In this document: positions 1 to 9,073 of the stretch, piece after piece
Layout of the letters: the number at the start of each line of letters is the position of its first letter
Numbering within the stretch: position 1 is the stretch's first letter
NCBI GenBank assembly: GCA_009829735.1
Contig: CM020618.1
Span: forward strand, 8,089,119-8,153,118
From: Pyropia yezoensis
Lineage: Eukaryota; Rhodophyta; Bangiophyceae; Bangiales; Bangiaceae
Length of the DNA stretch: 64,000 nucleotides
Direction: 5' to 3'
The notes under the pieces: model-generated
Seen by the model: the letters and a program-made list of their open reading frames with translations, nothing else
What the model was told of the DNA's origin: nothing
The model's database searches: none
Program-made: the position numbers and the translations under genes

Positions 1-2448
1 TCATTCCAGTCATCGTCGTCGTCAATGAACACAATGACGTTCCAGGGTTCCGCATTGTAGACAGGGGAAGCTGCCTGCCCAGCCAACACATTGTCTGGGA
101 CCGCCACTGCGGGTAGGTAGCACACAAACTCGACTTCGCCCCCAGCGTCGTCGCCAATGGAAAAGGCGTCTGGGTCTCCTGGTGGGCTCGCCCTGTCCAC
201 ACCGGGCGTTGCGGATGGCGGTCCATCGTCCTCGGCACCTGAGCCGGCACCCGCCCCACCGGCAGCTGCTGCAGCCGCCCCAGCGGCAGCCGCCGCAACC
301 GCACCAGCACCGGCGGCAGCTGCTGCTGCACCCACACCCGCCTCTGCGTCGTCTGGCACAGCATACCCGCTCAGTACTTCGTCGATGCGCTGACGTAGTC
401 GTACGACCAGGGAGCTGGCCTGGTTGCCAGGCCTGGCCGGCGGACAGAGGGCACCCTTCAGCGCGTGGAGGCCCCCTAAACAGGTCGTACCACCGATTTT
501 TCCGACTCAGGGCCGCAGGCCCAACGGTGACGCCAACCAATCCAACGTTGACTGGGCCAACACCCGCCAAGATGCCCACACGCCAATCGCAAGAGGCGTT
601 CGCGCCAGGTTACCACAGGCGGGTGTGTAGATTCAACGGTTGCGGCTGCGGCACCGCAGCACCTCCCTTGCCCGCCAGCACCGCCCGGTGGACGATGGCA
701 GTGTCTGCGCTACACGCGCTCAGTAGGAACCTCTGGGCCTCGGGGGGCCAGACACCCATGGACCAGGCGGTGCGAAAAAACGTCACTTGGTGCGGCCAGG
801 AAGGAGAATCGGCCAGCGGCCCGTGATCGTGCAACAGTTTTGAGCAGGCGGCGCCGACGGCAGCGACCATCTCGCGGCTGAAGTGGGCGAGCTCCGGACC
901 ACCCCCACTGCCAGCGTCTGCTGCACGCGCACTTTGCGCGGGAAGCGTCGCCGGCGGCGCGTCCGCCCCAGGTCGACGACCGGCCGCGGGGGGGGGGGTT
1001 ATGGCCAAAAAACGGGGAGACGGCACCGCAGCCGGACCCGCGGGGCCACCAGGACCACCGGGCGCGGTGAGACGCGCAGCCAGACTCGCGCGGCCACCAG
1101 GACCACCGGGAGCGGTGAGACGCAGCCGCTTTTTCCCCGACCGGCCGGCGATCATCATCCGGGTGGGCGCTGCCGCCACCGCCGCCGCCGCCCGAAAAGA
1201 CAGGTCGTCGATTGCCTTTCTTGCCCGCCACACGTTCGGAACCATGATGGGGATGAAAAACATGTCCACGAGTGCCTCGAGGTTGGCGCGCGGCTGGTTG
1301 GCCAAGCCCGGGCCGCGCAGGGCGTGCCTCACAGTGGTTGCCATCTCACGTACCACGACCGGGTCACTCGCGTGCGGCTGGTACAGACGGGACAGGTGGG
1401 CAACAGCGGCTTTGGCAACACGTACACCCGGGTCGCAACGAAGAAGGGTCGACGTGGTCTGGATGACACACAAGGCGTCGGCCTGGGACGTCGCCTGCGG
1501 GCCTATGCGAGCAAAGAGGGCGTCACAAGCACGCACCAGTCCGAAGGCACTTGTCGTGTCACCCCGAATGGCCATGGCACCTCCCGCCGGATTGGTACCA
1601 ACGGCCGCCGCTCCCGTCACCGCGGACCTCACCACCGGGTGAGTGACGTCCAGCATGGTCTCCGCCGGCTTGTCTGCCACTACAGGCGCAGACCCGCCCG
1701 GTCGCACAGGCACAATCTCGTCGACGTCACAGTCCATCTCCTTCAGGCGCTCCGACGGATCGGCCGCCCGCACTGGTGACCCCATCAGCTGGGCTACGCC
1801 CGACATTTGCACCTCCGCCTCGACCACCGGGGTCACGAGCGCCACGGCCACCGGGTCAGTCTGTGACGCTTCATGCACCACACCCACCGACTCGGCGACC
1901 GTCATCGCAGCCGCCGACACGGCCGGCGGCTCCGCCGGCGCCACACCGACCGACGCCGCCGTCCACATACCCGCAGACACGGCCGACTCGACGGTTGCCG
2001 CCACACCCACCGAGGCTGCCGTGCACCTGCTCGCCGACGCCGCCTCCAACGACTCTGCCGGTGGCGCCGCTGCAGCCGAGACCGTCGGCTCCGCCGGCGC
2101 CACACCAGCCGGCTCGGCCACCACGTCTGCCGCGCCCGACGCCGCCGACCACTCTGCCGGTGGCGCCGCTGCAGCCGAGACCGTCGGCTCCGCCCGCGCC
2201 ACCCGAGCCGGCGCGGCCACCACGTCAGCCGCAGCCGACGCCGACGCGGCGGGCACCGTACCCTCCGACGCGACTGACTCGAATGCCGACACCGCCACCG
2301 CCGACGCGGCAGCCGGGTCAGCCACCGATGGCGTGACCGCCATCCCTACCAGCGGACCCACCGGCCTCGTAAGCGCCCCAACACCCGCAGGCTGGGCCGC
2401 CTTGGCAGCCGCCACCGCCACACAGCCCGCCGCCTTAACCGCCGCCAC
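1..2448 (-). CDS. Unrecognised Ala-rich host protein, two exons visible, 3' end beyond window
   Basis: The first visible exon runs from 2448 down to 614 (611 codons). It begins with GTG directly after a C-rich tract ending in CAG, so 2448 is a 3' splice acceptor rather than a start codon; exon 1 lies upstream. The reading frame meets TAA at 612-610, but the same place is a good donor (GTAACC from 613). An acceptor CAG at 435-433 resumes the frame at 432, giving a 181-bp intron, and the frame then stays open to base 1, ending in an acidic run. The N-terminal third is Ala/Val-rich and contains two copies of a roughly 40-residue unit. A helical-looking stretch without recognised motifs lies around residues 300-400, followed by Gly/Pro repeats. 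No family was recognised. The intron is inferred from splice consensus and frame continuity. Confidence 0.6.
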
Positions 2449-3150
2449 CTGCGGGGGGAGGGGGTGGGGGAAGGGGGAGGGGGGAACGAGGGGAAAAAGG
2501 CACGGCAGAGAATCAGCGGCCGTGAGGTGGGGGCGCGGCTTGGGGGCAGCACACCAGCAGCGGCGGCGGCGCGGTCTAAAGAAATCGCGCCGCCGGTGCT
2601 AGCGCGACCTGCCCCCCTCGCCCAACAGAGCCGCCGCGCCCGTGCTCCCCCCCGGCCGGCCGCCCATCCGCCACCCCGCCCCTCCCACACTCTCCCCCCT
2701 CCTCGCGCCCCCCCCCCCTCACGCCCCCCCCACAACAAACGCACCGGTCCCGCCGCCGCCAACACCACACAGCCCGCCGCCTTGGCCGCAACCACCGGGG
2801 GGGGGGGGGGGGGGGGTTGAGGAGGGGGGAGGGGGGAAAGAGGGGAAAATGGCACGGCAGAGATTCGGCGGCCGTGGGGTGGGGGCGCGTCTTGGGGGCA
2901 GCACACCAGCAGCGGCGGCGGCACGGTTTCACGAAATCGCGCCGCCGGTGCTGGCGCGACCTGCCCCCCGCCCCGAGCAGAGCCCCCGCGCCCGTGCTCC
3001 CCCCCGGCCGGCCGACGATCCGCCACCCCACCTTTCCCACACTCTTCCCCCCTCCTCACGCCCCCTCCTCACGCCCCCCCCCCCCCCCCACAACAAACGC
3101 ACCGGCCCGGTCGCTGCCACCGCCACACAACCCGCCGCCTGCGCCGCTGC
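2449..3150 (-). repeat. Two tandem copies of a host 5' leader module
   Basis: Two units of about 350 bp lie head to tail upstream of the Ala-rich gene and in its orientation. Read on the minus strand, each has a G-rich box, a hairpin (2565-2594 and 2917-2946), a CGCTGCTGGTGTG block that could be a splice donor, a pyrimidine-rich tract, and CAG followed by GTGGCNGC, the exon start. The same unit recurs at 42,488-43,140 and 52,880-53,084. It may be an untranslated first exon plus intron, or a promoter; no transcript evidence is available. Confidence 0.6.
2565..2594 (-). promoter_or_regulatory. Hairpin of leader module, copy 1
   Basis: The arms are GGCGGCGCG and CGCGCCGCC around an A/T-rich loop. 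The hairpin recurs at 2917-2946, 42,543-42,572, 42,897-42,926 and 52,957-52,985 with changed but mostly still paired arms. Confidence 0.5.
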
Positions 3151-3445
3151 CACCTGCGGGGGGGCGGTGGGGGAAGGGGGGGGGTGGGGGGGAAGGGAGG
3201 GGGCGCGGCACACCGTGGAGAGGATGGTCGGGAGTGGGGGAGAGGGCGCGGCACGACCGGGAAAGGGAGAGGTGGGGGAAGTGAAGGCGCGAGGCACACC
3301 GTGGAGAGGGCGGTGGGGGGTGGGGGCCGCGCGTGCACGCATGCGCGCGTGCATGCCCGTGGATGCACGCGCACGGTCCGCGCGCACGCATGAGCGAGGG
3401 CGCGGGCGGGCGCTCGCGCGCATGCGCGCATGCGTTCGCGCGCGC
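3150..3445. repeat. G-rich minisatellite and alternating purine-pyrimidine tract
   Basis: Units containing GGCGCGGCACACCGTGGAGA and GGGAAAGGGAGAGGTGGG alternate. They are followed from about 3,334 by a long CG/CA/TG alternating stretch (GCGCGTGCACGCATGCGCGC and variants). The same two blocks in the same order lie at 43,140-43,535 upstream of the ParB-like gene. Confidence 0.6.
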
Positions 3446-3963
3446 ACGTCCGCGAGACGTGCGGCCCGGGAAACGAGGGTTTTTGTCCCGACGATTTTAG
3501 TCCTGCGTATTACACACTGGCAGTTTGCGAAAAAGCCACGAGACTTTTCAGCACATCCCTTAGCGATCGTCGCCCCCAAGATCTACGTGCCGGGAAAGGT
3601 CCCTCATTATGTACAGAGTGAGGGGCGATTCCTTGGGAGGGGGCGGTTCCTTTAGAGGGGGGGGGGGGGGGGGGGAGGGCTCGTGGCAAGGGTGTGAGCT
3701 GTGGGCCCACAATGGAGAATCGTTCGTAAGATCGACAAACGGCTAAATCGTAGAGCAAACTCCGTGTGCGCGGACATCTGAAAAAGCGCGGAGTTTGTGT
3801 AACCCCTACTCCAATTGATCAATGGACTAGGAAACGCGGTGTATCCGGTATTATGCATACAGACCGCCGTCGGATGTCACGGGAAGTGACAATAAGACTA
3901 CTCGCCGGACAAGCCTGCAGACTCAAAACCTCATAGACTGCCGGAATTTAGTCCTGGCATAGA
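3446..3963. other. Intergenic DNA up to the family-A insertion
   Basis: No coding pattern was seen on either strand. A poly(G) run of about 20 lies at 3,657-3,676. Short open frames here start with non-ATG codons and lack coding character. Confidence 0.5.
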
Positions 3964-4326
3964 TGTAGCACAATAGGAATCCGTCGCACGTCCACTCTCA
4001 GGGAACACTCACCAAGGGGGATCGGCACCAACGTCACCGGGAGGCCAAGGTTGCTGTCCTTGGAGCGCAAGCCACGGGACCAAGATGGGAGCCCAAATGG
4101 GAGGGGTTTGTTGTTCTACCTTGGCCGGCGGTGGATTCGCCACCGGCCCCCTCGTTATAAACCCTCGGAGACACTACTAACTACCCTCCACCCCAAGATG
4201 CAAGTCCCTCTGGTCATACGTAACTTATAGATACCGTGACCAGCTCGGACTCTCAAATTGGAAGTTAAGGATTAGAAGTAGCCCCCCTAATATTAGGGTC
4301 ACAATACGGACAACCATATTGCTACA
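3964..4326 (-). repeat. LTR of family-A element fragment A0
   Basis: This 363-bp LTR begins TGTAGCAC and ends TTGCTACA, forming a 7-bp terminal inverted repeat. It is almost identical to the LTR at 5195-5557 and close to the one at 55,904-56,267. A polypurine tract (minus strand) follows at 4327-4339, so this is the 3' LTR of a minus-strand element. Confidence 0.88.
4155..4161. promoter_or_regulatory. TATA-like box in the A0 LTR
   Basis: TTATAAA lies inside the LTR, in a sequence that reads as a TATA-like element on both strands. Read to the right it could drive the antisense ORF. The same box is at 5386-5392, while the A2 LTR has TTACAAA there. Function is inferred only. Confidence 0.25.
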
Positions 4327-5194
4327 TATCCCCCCCTTAGATTCGGCCCGTCCTCGGGTCGAGTTGCATTCGGGTTACCGAATGTAAGTGGGTCGCGTGA
4401 CTGTTTACCCGTCGGGTGGGGCTTTGCGCCCCGTCGCGACAGACACCCCTTTTCGAGGTTGTCCGAGGGGGGTGCCCCCCTTTGTGTGGTACACACACGA
4501 TCCGTTTTCCGGACCGTTAATTTCCCGATGCGGGTTTTTGTTCACGACCCCCCTTTCCGAGGGGTGGTGCAAGCGGATCCGCCACCAGGTGCCTGGTGGT
4601 AGGGGGGCCCCTCTCGTGTGGACGATTGAGTGGGGGGGCGGGGGCTGCCCGCGTTGCGTGGGGGCGGTTGGGGGTGACCCCCCTTTGCTTACCCCGTGTG
4701 TGGGGGTGGCCCCGTCCCGCCCAGGTGCCTGGGTGGAGCGCGTTCGTAGCCCCGTGGGGCGCGGGTCGACCCGCGTGTTTGTGGCGCTTCTCGTAGCCGT
4801 TTGTGGTCATAAGCGCGGGTGTCCGCGCTTCCCTGGCTCGTCCCGGTTATCCCACCGTACCGGGTTGTAGCCGTCGACGGCTTGTGGGCGCGGGGGACTC
4901 CGCACCCGTTATCATGTCCTATCCCCAGGTGCTTGAAGAGGAGGAAGACCTCCTGATCGGGGAGGAGATGGAGGACGACGCGCCTGTCGGTCCCGACGCC
5001 GCGCGTTACGGGGTGAGCTCGTCTGACGACGACGGGCCTGCGGTGTCCGTCCGTCTGTCGGCCGGAGGACTGTCGTCCGTGTGCAGCGGCACGACGGTGC
5101 CGTCGGCCGGAGGTCAACCCGGCGGTCAACCGCGCGTGGCGGCTTCTACCCCCTCTCTGCCGGCTGCCCGGATGGGGCCTGGTGCCGGTGCCGG
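4327..5194 (+). pseudogene. Truncated internal segment of A0 with the first ~94 codons of its antisense ORF
   Basis: This is the same sequence as 5558-6426 with scattered substitutions and small indels. The antisense ORF begins at ATG 4914 with the conserved acidic N terminus. It is cut at 5194, exactly where the next LTR begins, so no complete protein can be made. Its substitutions are partly shared with A2 rather than with the neighbouring A1, which argues against a recent local duplication or an assembly duplicate. Confidence 0.75.
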
Positions 5195-5557
5195 TGTAGC
5201 ACAATAGGAATCCGTCGCACGTCCACTCTCAGGGAACACTCACCAAGGGGGATCGGCACCAACGTCACCGGGAGGCCAAGGTTGCTGTCCTTGGAGCGCA
5301 AGCCACGGGACCAAGATGGGAGCCCAAATGGGAGGGGTTTGTTGTTCTACCTTGGCCGGCGGTGGATTCGCCACCGGCCCCCTCGTTATAAACCCTCGGA
5401 GACACTACTAACTACCCTCCACCCCAAGATGCAAGTCCCTCTGGTCATACGTAACTTATAGATACCGTGACCAGTACGGACTCTCAAATTGGAAGTTAAG
5501 GATTAGAAGTAGCCCCCCTAATATTAGGGTCACAATACGGACAACCATATTGCTACA
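5195..5557 (-). repeat. 3' LTR of element A1
   Basis: The LTR is 363 bp, starts TGTAGCAC and ends TTGCTACA. It directly abuts the truncated A0 antisense ORF on its left. It contains TTATAAA at 5386-5392. Confidence 0.88.
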
Positions 5558-5570
5558 TATCCCCCCCTTA
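5558..5570 (-). other. Polypurine tract of A1
   Basis: The minus strand reads TAAGGGGGGGATA immediately before the LTR terminus, the expected plus-strand priming site of an LTR retrotransposon. Identical tracts lie at 4327-4339 and 56,268-56,280. Confidence 0.75.
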
Positions 5571-6145
5571 GATTCGGCCCGTCCTCGGGTCGAGTTGCAT
5601 TCGGGGTACCGAATGTAAGTGGGTCGCGTGACTGTTTACCCGTCGGGTGGGGCTTTGCGCCCCGTCGCGACAGACACCCCTTTTCGAGGTTGTCTCAGGG
5701 GGGTGCCCCCCTTTGTGTGGTACACACACACGATCCGTTTTCCGGACCGTTAAATTCCCGATGCGGGTTGCTGTTCGCGCCCCCCCTTTCCGAGGGGTGG
5801 TGCAAGCGGATCCGCCACCAGGTGCCTGGTGGTAGGGGGGCCCCTCTCGTGTGGACGATTGAGTGGGGGGGCGGGGGCTGCCCGCGTTGCGTGGGGGCGG
5901 CTGGGGGTGACCCCCCTTACTTACCCCGTGTGTGGGTGTGGCCCCGTCCCGCCCGGGTGCCTGGGTGGAGCGCGGTCGTAGCCCCGTGGGGCGCGGGTCG
6001 ACCCGCGTGCCTGCGGCGCTTCTCGTGGCCGTTTGTGGTCATAAGCGCGGGTGTCCGCGCTTCCCTGGCTCGTCCCGGTTATCCCACCGTACCGGGTTGT
6101 AGCCGTCGACGGCTTGGGGGCGCGGGGGATTCCGCACCCGTTATC
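5571..6145 (+). other. Leader of the A1 antisense ORF
   Basis: This 575-bp stretch lies between polypurine tract and antisense start. It is GC-rich, with repeated GGGGTGACCCCCCTT-type and AGGGGGGCCCCTC-type inverted motifs. The reading frame stays open upstream of ATG 6146, but A2 is not conserved in that frame, so it is taken as a leader. Confidence 0.45.
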
Positions 6146-8593
6146 ATGTCCTATCCCCAGGTGCTTGAAGAGGAGGAAGACCTCCTGATCGGGGAGGAGA
6201 TGGAGGACGACGCGCCTGTCGGTCCCGACGCCGCGCGTTACGGGGTGAGCTCGTCTGACGACGACGGGCCTGCGGTGTCCGTCCGTCTGTCGGCCGGAGG
6301 ACTGTCGTCCGTGTGCAGCGGCACGACGGTGCCGTCGGCCGGAGGTCAACCCGGCGGTCAACCGCGCGTGGCGGCTTCTACCCCCTCTCTGCCGGCTGCC
6401 CGGATGGGGCCTGGTGCCGGTGCCGGCTCACCGCAGGTACCTCAAGATGGTCCGCCCTGCGGCGGAGGTCGCGACCCGCAGCCGACTCCGGCTGGTCAAG
6501 GTGGTCCGGGTGTCCGGGCGGTGACTCCTCGAGGCGGTCCCGACGTTGACGCGGGTGGTGGTGGCGGTGCGACACCCGGTGCGGCGGGTCAAGACGGTGC
6601 GGGTGTCCGCACGGCCGGGGCTCCGGCTCCGGAGGCTGTCCAAGTGCCTTCCCCTTCCGAGGCGGGGGCTACGCCGACGGGTGGTGCCGGCGCCGGTGCC
6701 GTACCTGCGGTGCCGCGGGCGTCGAGCGGTCAAGACGCTCCTTCTCCCATGGCGGTTGACACCGGGAGTTACTCCGGGCGGGCGCCCGCCCTTCTTCTTC
6801 CTCCTCGGCCTCGTCCATCTCCGACGTCGGCCCCTCTGCCGGTGGTGCGTCCCCCGGCGCCCCCGATTCTTCCTGGTCCTGCCCGGGTTGCCCCGTTGGG
6901 TGGCGGCGTCGCCGTGGCGGCGGGTCAACCCGCCATGTCGGTGTCCGACTTGGTGGCTCGGGTTCGAGGCCTCACGGTGCAAGAGTCGATGGAGTCCGAT
7001 GGGCGTATGCGGGTGGACTTCCACCTGGTGCATCCCCGTGGAGAATCCTCCCGGCGCGTCACGGTGGACCCGTGCTGGGAGCGGGAGTTGGTGCGGCTGG
7101 TCAACCAGCCGAACGCGGTCCGGGTGGAACACCATTGGATCCTGAGTCAGCCGGACGACCGGCATGCGCAGCTCTGGCGCACCCGGGTGGGACGGGGTGA
7201 GGTCTACCTCGACCCCAACTTCGGGGTCTGCGACTTGATTGCCCCCGCGTTGCCGCGGGAGATTGACTACCCGGCTAGTGCTCGGGGGATTGCGGCGGCG
7301 GCGGAGCCGGTTGCGTTTGGGGAGACGGTGAGCCGTACCGGTCGGTATCCCGACTTTGACTACTACCCGGGGGAACCCCCGTATCTGTCGTTGACGGCTC
7401 CCTACCCGCCCATGGCGGGGTTGAAGTCGGCGTCGAGTTGGCGACGTAACCATGGTGTCATGGCGGATGCGTTCCGCACGGTTATAACGTGTGCGTTGCA
7501 GACCGGCAACGGTCGTGCTCCGGTATACACTCCCGTGCGCCCGCCGCTATGGCAGGAGGGGTGGGAACCCGCCCCTGCTTTCCGGTTTGACACCGGCTCC
7601 TGTCTTCGCTACTTCGGGAGTGTGTTGGCCTCGCGACCGGTCCACCCGTTGCAGGGTACCTTCACCCTTGAGGTTACCCTCGGGCAGGCTTCATCCTTTT
7701 TGCTGTCCGTCCGCCGGCAGGGTCGTCTGTTTCATCTTCCGACGGGTGTCCGTCGGCACATCGCGCAGTTGGGCGTGGATCTGATAGCTGCCAAGACCGG
7801 GTTGGCCCGGGAGTTCGAAGCCCTGCTGGCTGTTCACGATGCCGTGAACTGGGCTGGGGTGTTGGCCCTTCCCCCGTACCGGGACCCGCAGGCTGGGGCT
7901 TCCCCCTTGCCTCCTCACTCGTTGCGTGTCCGGCGTACTCAGCCGGGTGAGCCTAGTTGCCATGGGTGGGCGTCCACCGAGGCCGTTCCTGACCTGGGTA
8001 TTCCCATGGTTATCCATGACCCTCTTCAGGTCCTTGCTCCGTGGTTCGGTAACCCGATGCCGGCGGCGGTTGGCCGTCGTCCCCGAGAGTGGGGCTCTGT
8101 GGGTGGGGAGCGTGAGGTGTCCCGTCGTCGGGCGGAGTACCGCCGTGGTTACGGTGGAGCCCCTTCGGTAGGGTCCTACCGGGCCTCGTATCAGGTGCCA
8201 CCGGCTCCGGTGGTAGCCGTGTCGGCTCCTGTGGCTCCTCTGGCTGCGCCAGTGTCACCTCCCGCCCCTGTCCTACATGACGGGGGTCCCCGTCTCTGGT
8301 ATGAAGGCGTTGACGCCCTTGTTACCCGCGCAATGCGTGGGGGTCTCTCTGTTAGCTGGGGGGATATCCCCCCAGGTGCTGCGCTGGTTGGGTCAGCGCG
8401 TTGCTTCGGTGGCGTGCTGGACCGCCTCCAGAAAGCTCTGGAGGACGTGGAGGCTGGCCGCAGCACCCTCGTCCAGCTATGCACCGAGGTAACTCGGGTG
8501 GTCGACCGTCGTGACATTGCCGACCGGTGGAGCACGGAGGTATACGCGCTTACGCGTGAGTGGCCTCCCTCGGGCAGTGGGTCTACCCACTGA
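6146..8593 (+). CDS. Family-A antisense ORF protein (815 aa), convergent with pol
   Basis: The start is set by ATG 6146, which aligns with ATG 56,831 in A2 and ATG 4914 in A0. The protein has a strongly acidic N terminus (residues ~5-40), then a Gly/Pro/Ala-rich low-complexity region to about residue 265. A conserved globular part follows (~270-690, rich in W, Y, R and P). After another Pro/Ala linker comes a helical C-terminal stretch of about 90 residues. No signal peptide, membrane segment, zinc finger or enzyme motif was recognised. It sits between pol and the 3' LTR on the opposite strand. It remains open in a second, clearly diverged copy, so selection for the protein is likely. The function is unknown; a structural or regulatory role for the element is possible. 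An envelope protein is unlikely without hydrophobic segments. Confidence 0.72.
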   Translation: MSYPQVLEEEEDLLIGEEMEDDAPVGPDAARYGVSSSDDDGPAVSVRLSAGGLSSVCSGTTVPSAGGQPGGQPRVAASTPSLPAARMGPGAGAGSPQVPQDGPPCGGGRDPQPTPAGQGGPGVRAVTPRGGPDVDAGGGGGATPGAAGQDGAGVRTAGAPAPEAVQVPSPSEAGATPTGGAGAGAVPAVPRASSGQDAPSPMAVDTGSYSGRAPALLLPPRPRPSPTSAPLPVVRPPAPPILPGPARVAPLGGGVAVAAGQPAMSVSDLVARVRGLTVQESMESDGRMRVDFHLVHPRGESSRRVTVDPCWERELVRLVNQPNAVRVEHHWILSQPDDRHAQLWRTRVGRGEVYLDPNFGVCDLIAPALPREIDYPASARGIAAAAEPVAFGETVSRTGRYPDFDYYPGEPPYLSLTAPYPPMAGLKSASSWRRNHGVMADAFRTVITCALQTGNGRAPVYTPVRPPLWQEGWEPAPAFRFDTGSCLRYFGSVLASRPVHPLQGTFTLEVTLGQASSFLLSVRRQGRLFHLPTGVRRHIAQLGVDLIAAKTGLAREFEALLAVHDAVNWAGVLALPPYRDPQAGASPLPPHSLRVRRTQPGEPSCHGWASTEAVPDLGIPMVIHDPLQVLAPWFGNPMPAAVGRRPREWGSVGGEREVSRRRAEYRRGYGGAPSVGSYRASYQVPPAPVVAVSAPVAPLAAPVSPPAPVLHDGGPRLWYEGVDALVTRAMRGGLSVSWGDIPPGAALVGSARCFGGVLDRLQKALEDVEAGRSTLVQLCTEVTRVVDRRDIADRWSTEVYALTREWPPSGSGSTH

Positions 8594-9073
8594 GGAATGC
8601 TATTGTTTGGGCGGGAGAGGGCCCCGGCAACCCTTATGGTAGCCGGGTAGTAGTGAGTATAAACTCATCCCCCGCTGGGGGCATTGCTTGCCTCTGTTTG
8701 CTGCCCTGGGGAGTACCCCTTCTGGCTCAGTGGTGCCTTGCCTCCCGCCCAACTTCTTCCGGTTGGTTCATGCTTGGGGAGGTTATCCTCCCTCACTTTC
8801 TATCTTGGCTTGGGGAGGTCATCCTCCCGTGTAAGCTCCCTAGTTACTTCGATATTATCGGAGTTAGCCTTTACCTTTAAGTTAACTTATTAAGGTTCAG
8901 GTTTTTACTTAGTTACCTAAGCTTAGCTCTACTTAGTTACCTAAGCTTGGTTCGACTTAGAAACCTAAGTCTGATTTGACTTAGAAACCTAAGTCTGCCG
9001 TAACCATGTCACACCCTACTTAGTAGGTATAAGCCTCACCCCCCAACAGCCGAAGTCGGTGTCGGTTGGGTTG
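8594..9073. terminator. Hairpin-rich spacer between convergent antisense ORF and pol of A1
   Basis: The 480-bp spacer holds serial short hairpins: CTTAG-TTAC-CTAAG at 8908-8921 and 8932-8945, and GACTTAG-AAAC-CTAAGTC at 8954-8971 and 8978-8995. CCTAC-TTA-GTAGG follows at 9015-9027, and a longer CAACCGACACCGAC-type stem lies close to the pol stop. A2 keeps versions of several of these. The role as a bidirectional 3'-end signal is inferred from position. Confidence 0.4.

Noticed and set aside
610-2448. Start codon at 2448
   Set aside because: The codon is GTG directly after a pyrimidine tract and CAG; it is better read as an exon boundary. The same applies to the frame opening at 42,532 (GTG).
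3964-6426. Assembly duplication of the family-A LTR segment
   Set aside because: The copies differ by scattered substitutions and indels, some shared with the distant A2 copy, so they are separate sequences.
6146-8593. Antisense ORF as an envelope gene
   Set aside because: It is on the opposite strand and has no signal peptide or hydrophobic membrane segment.
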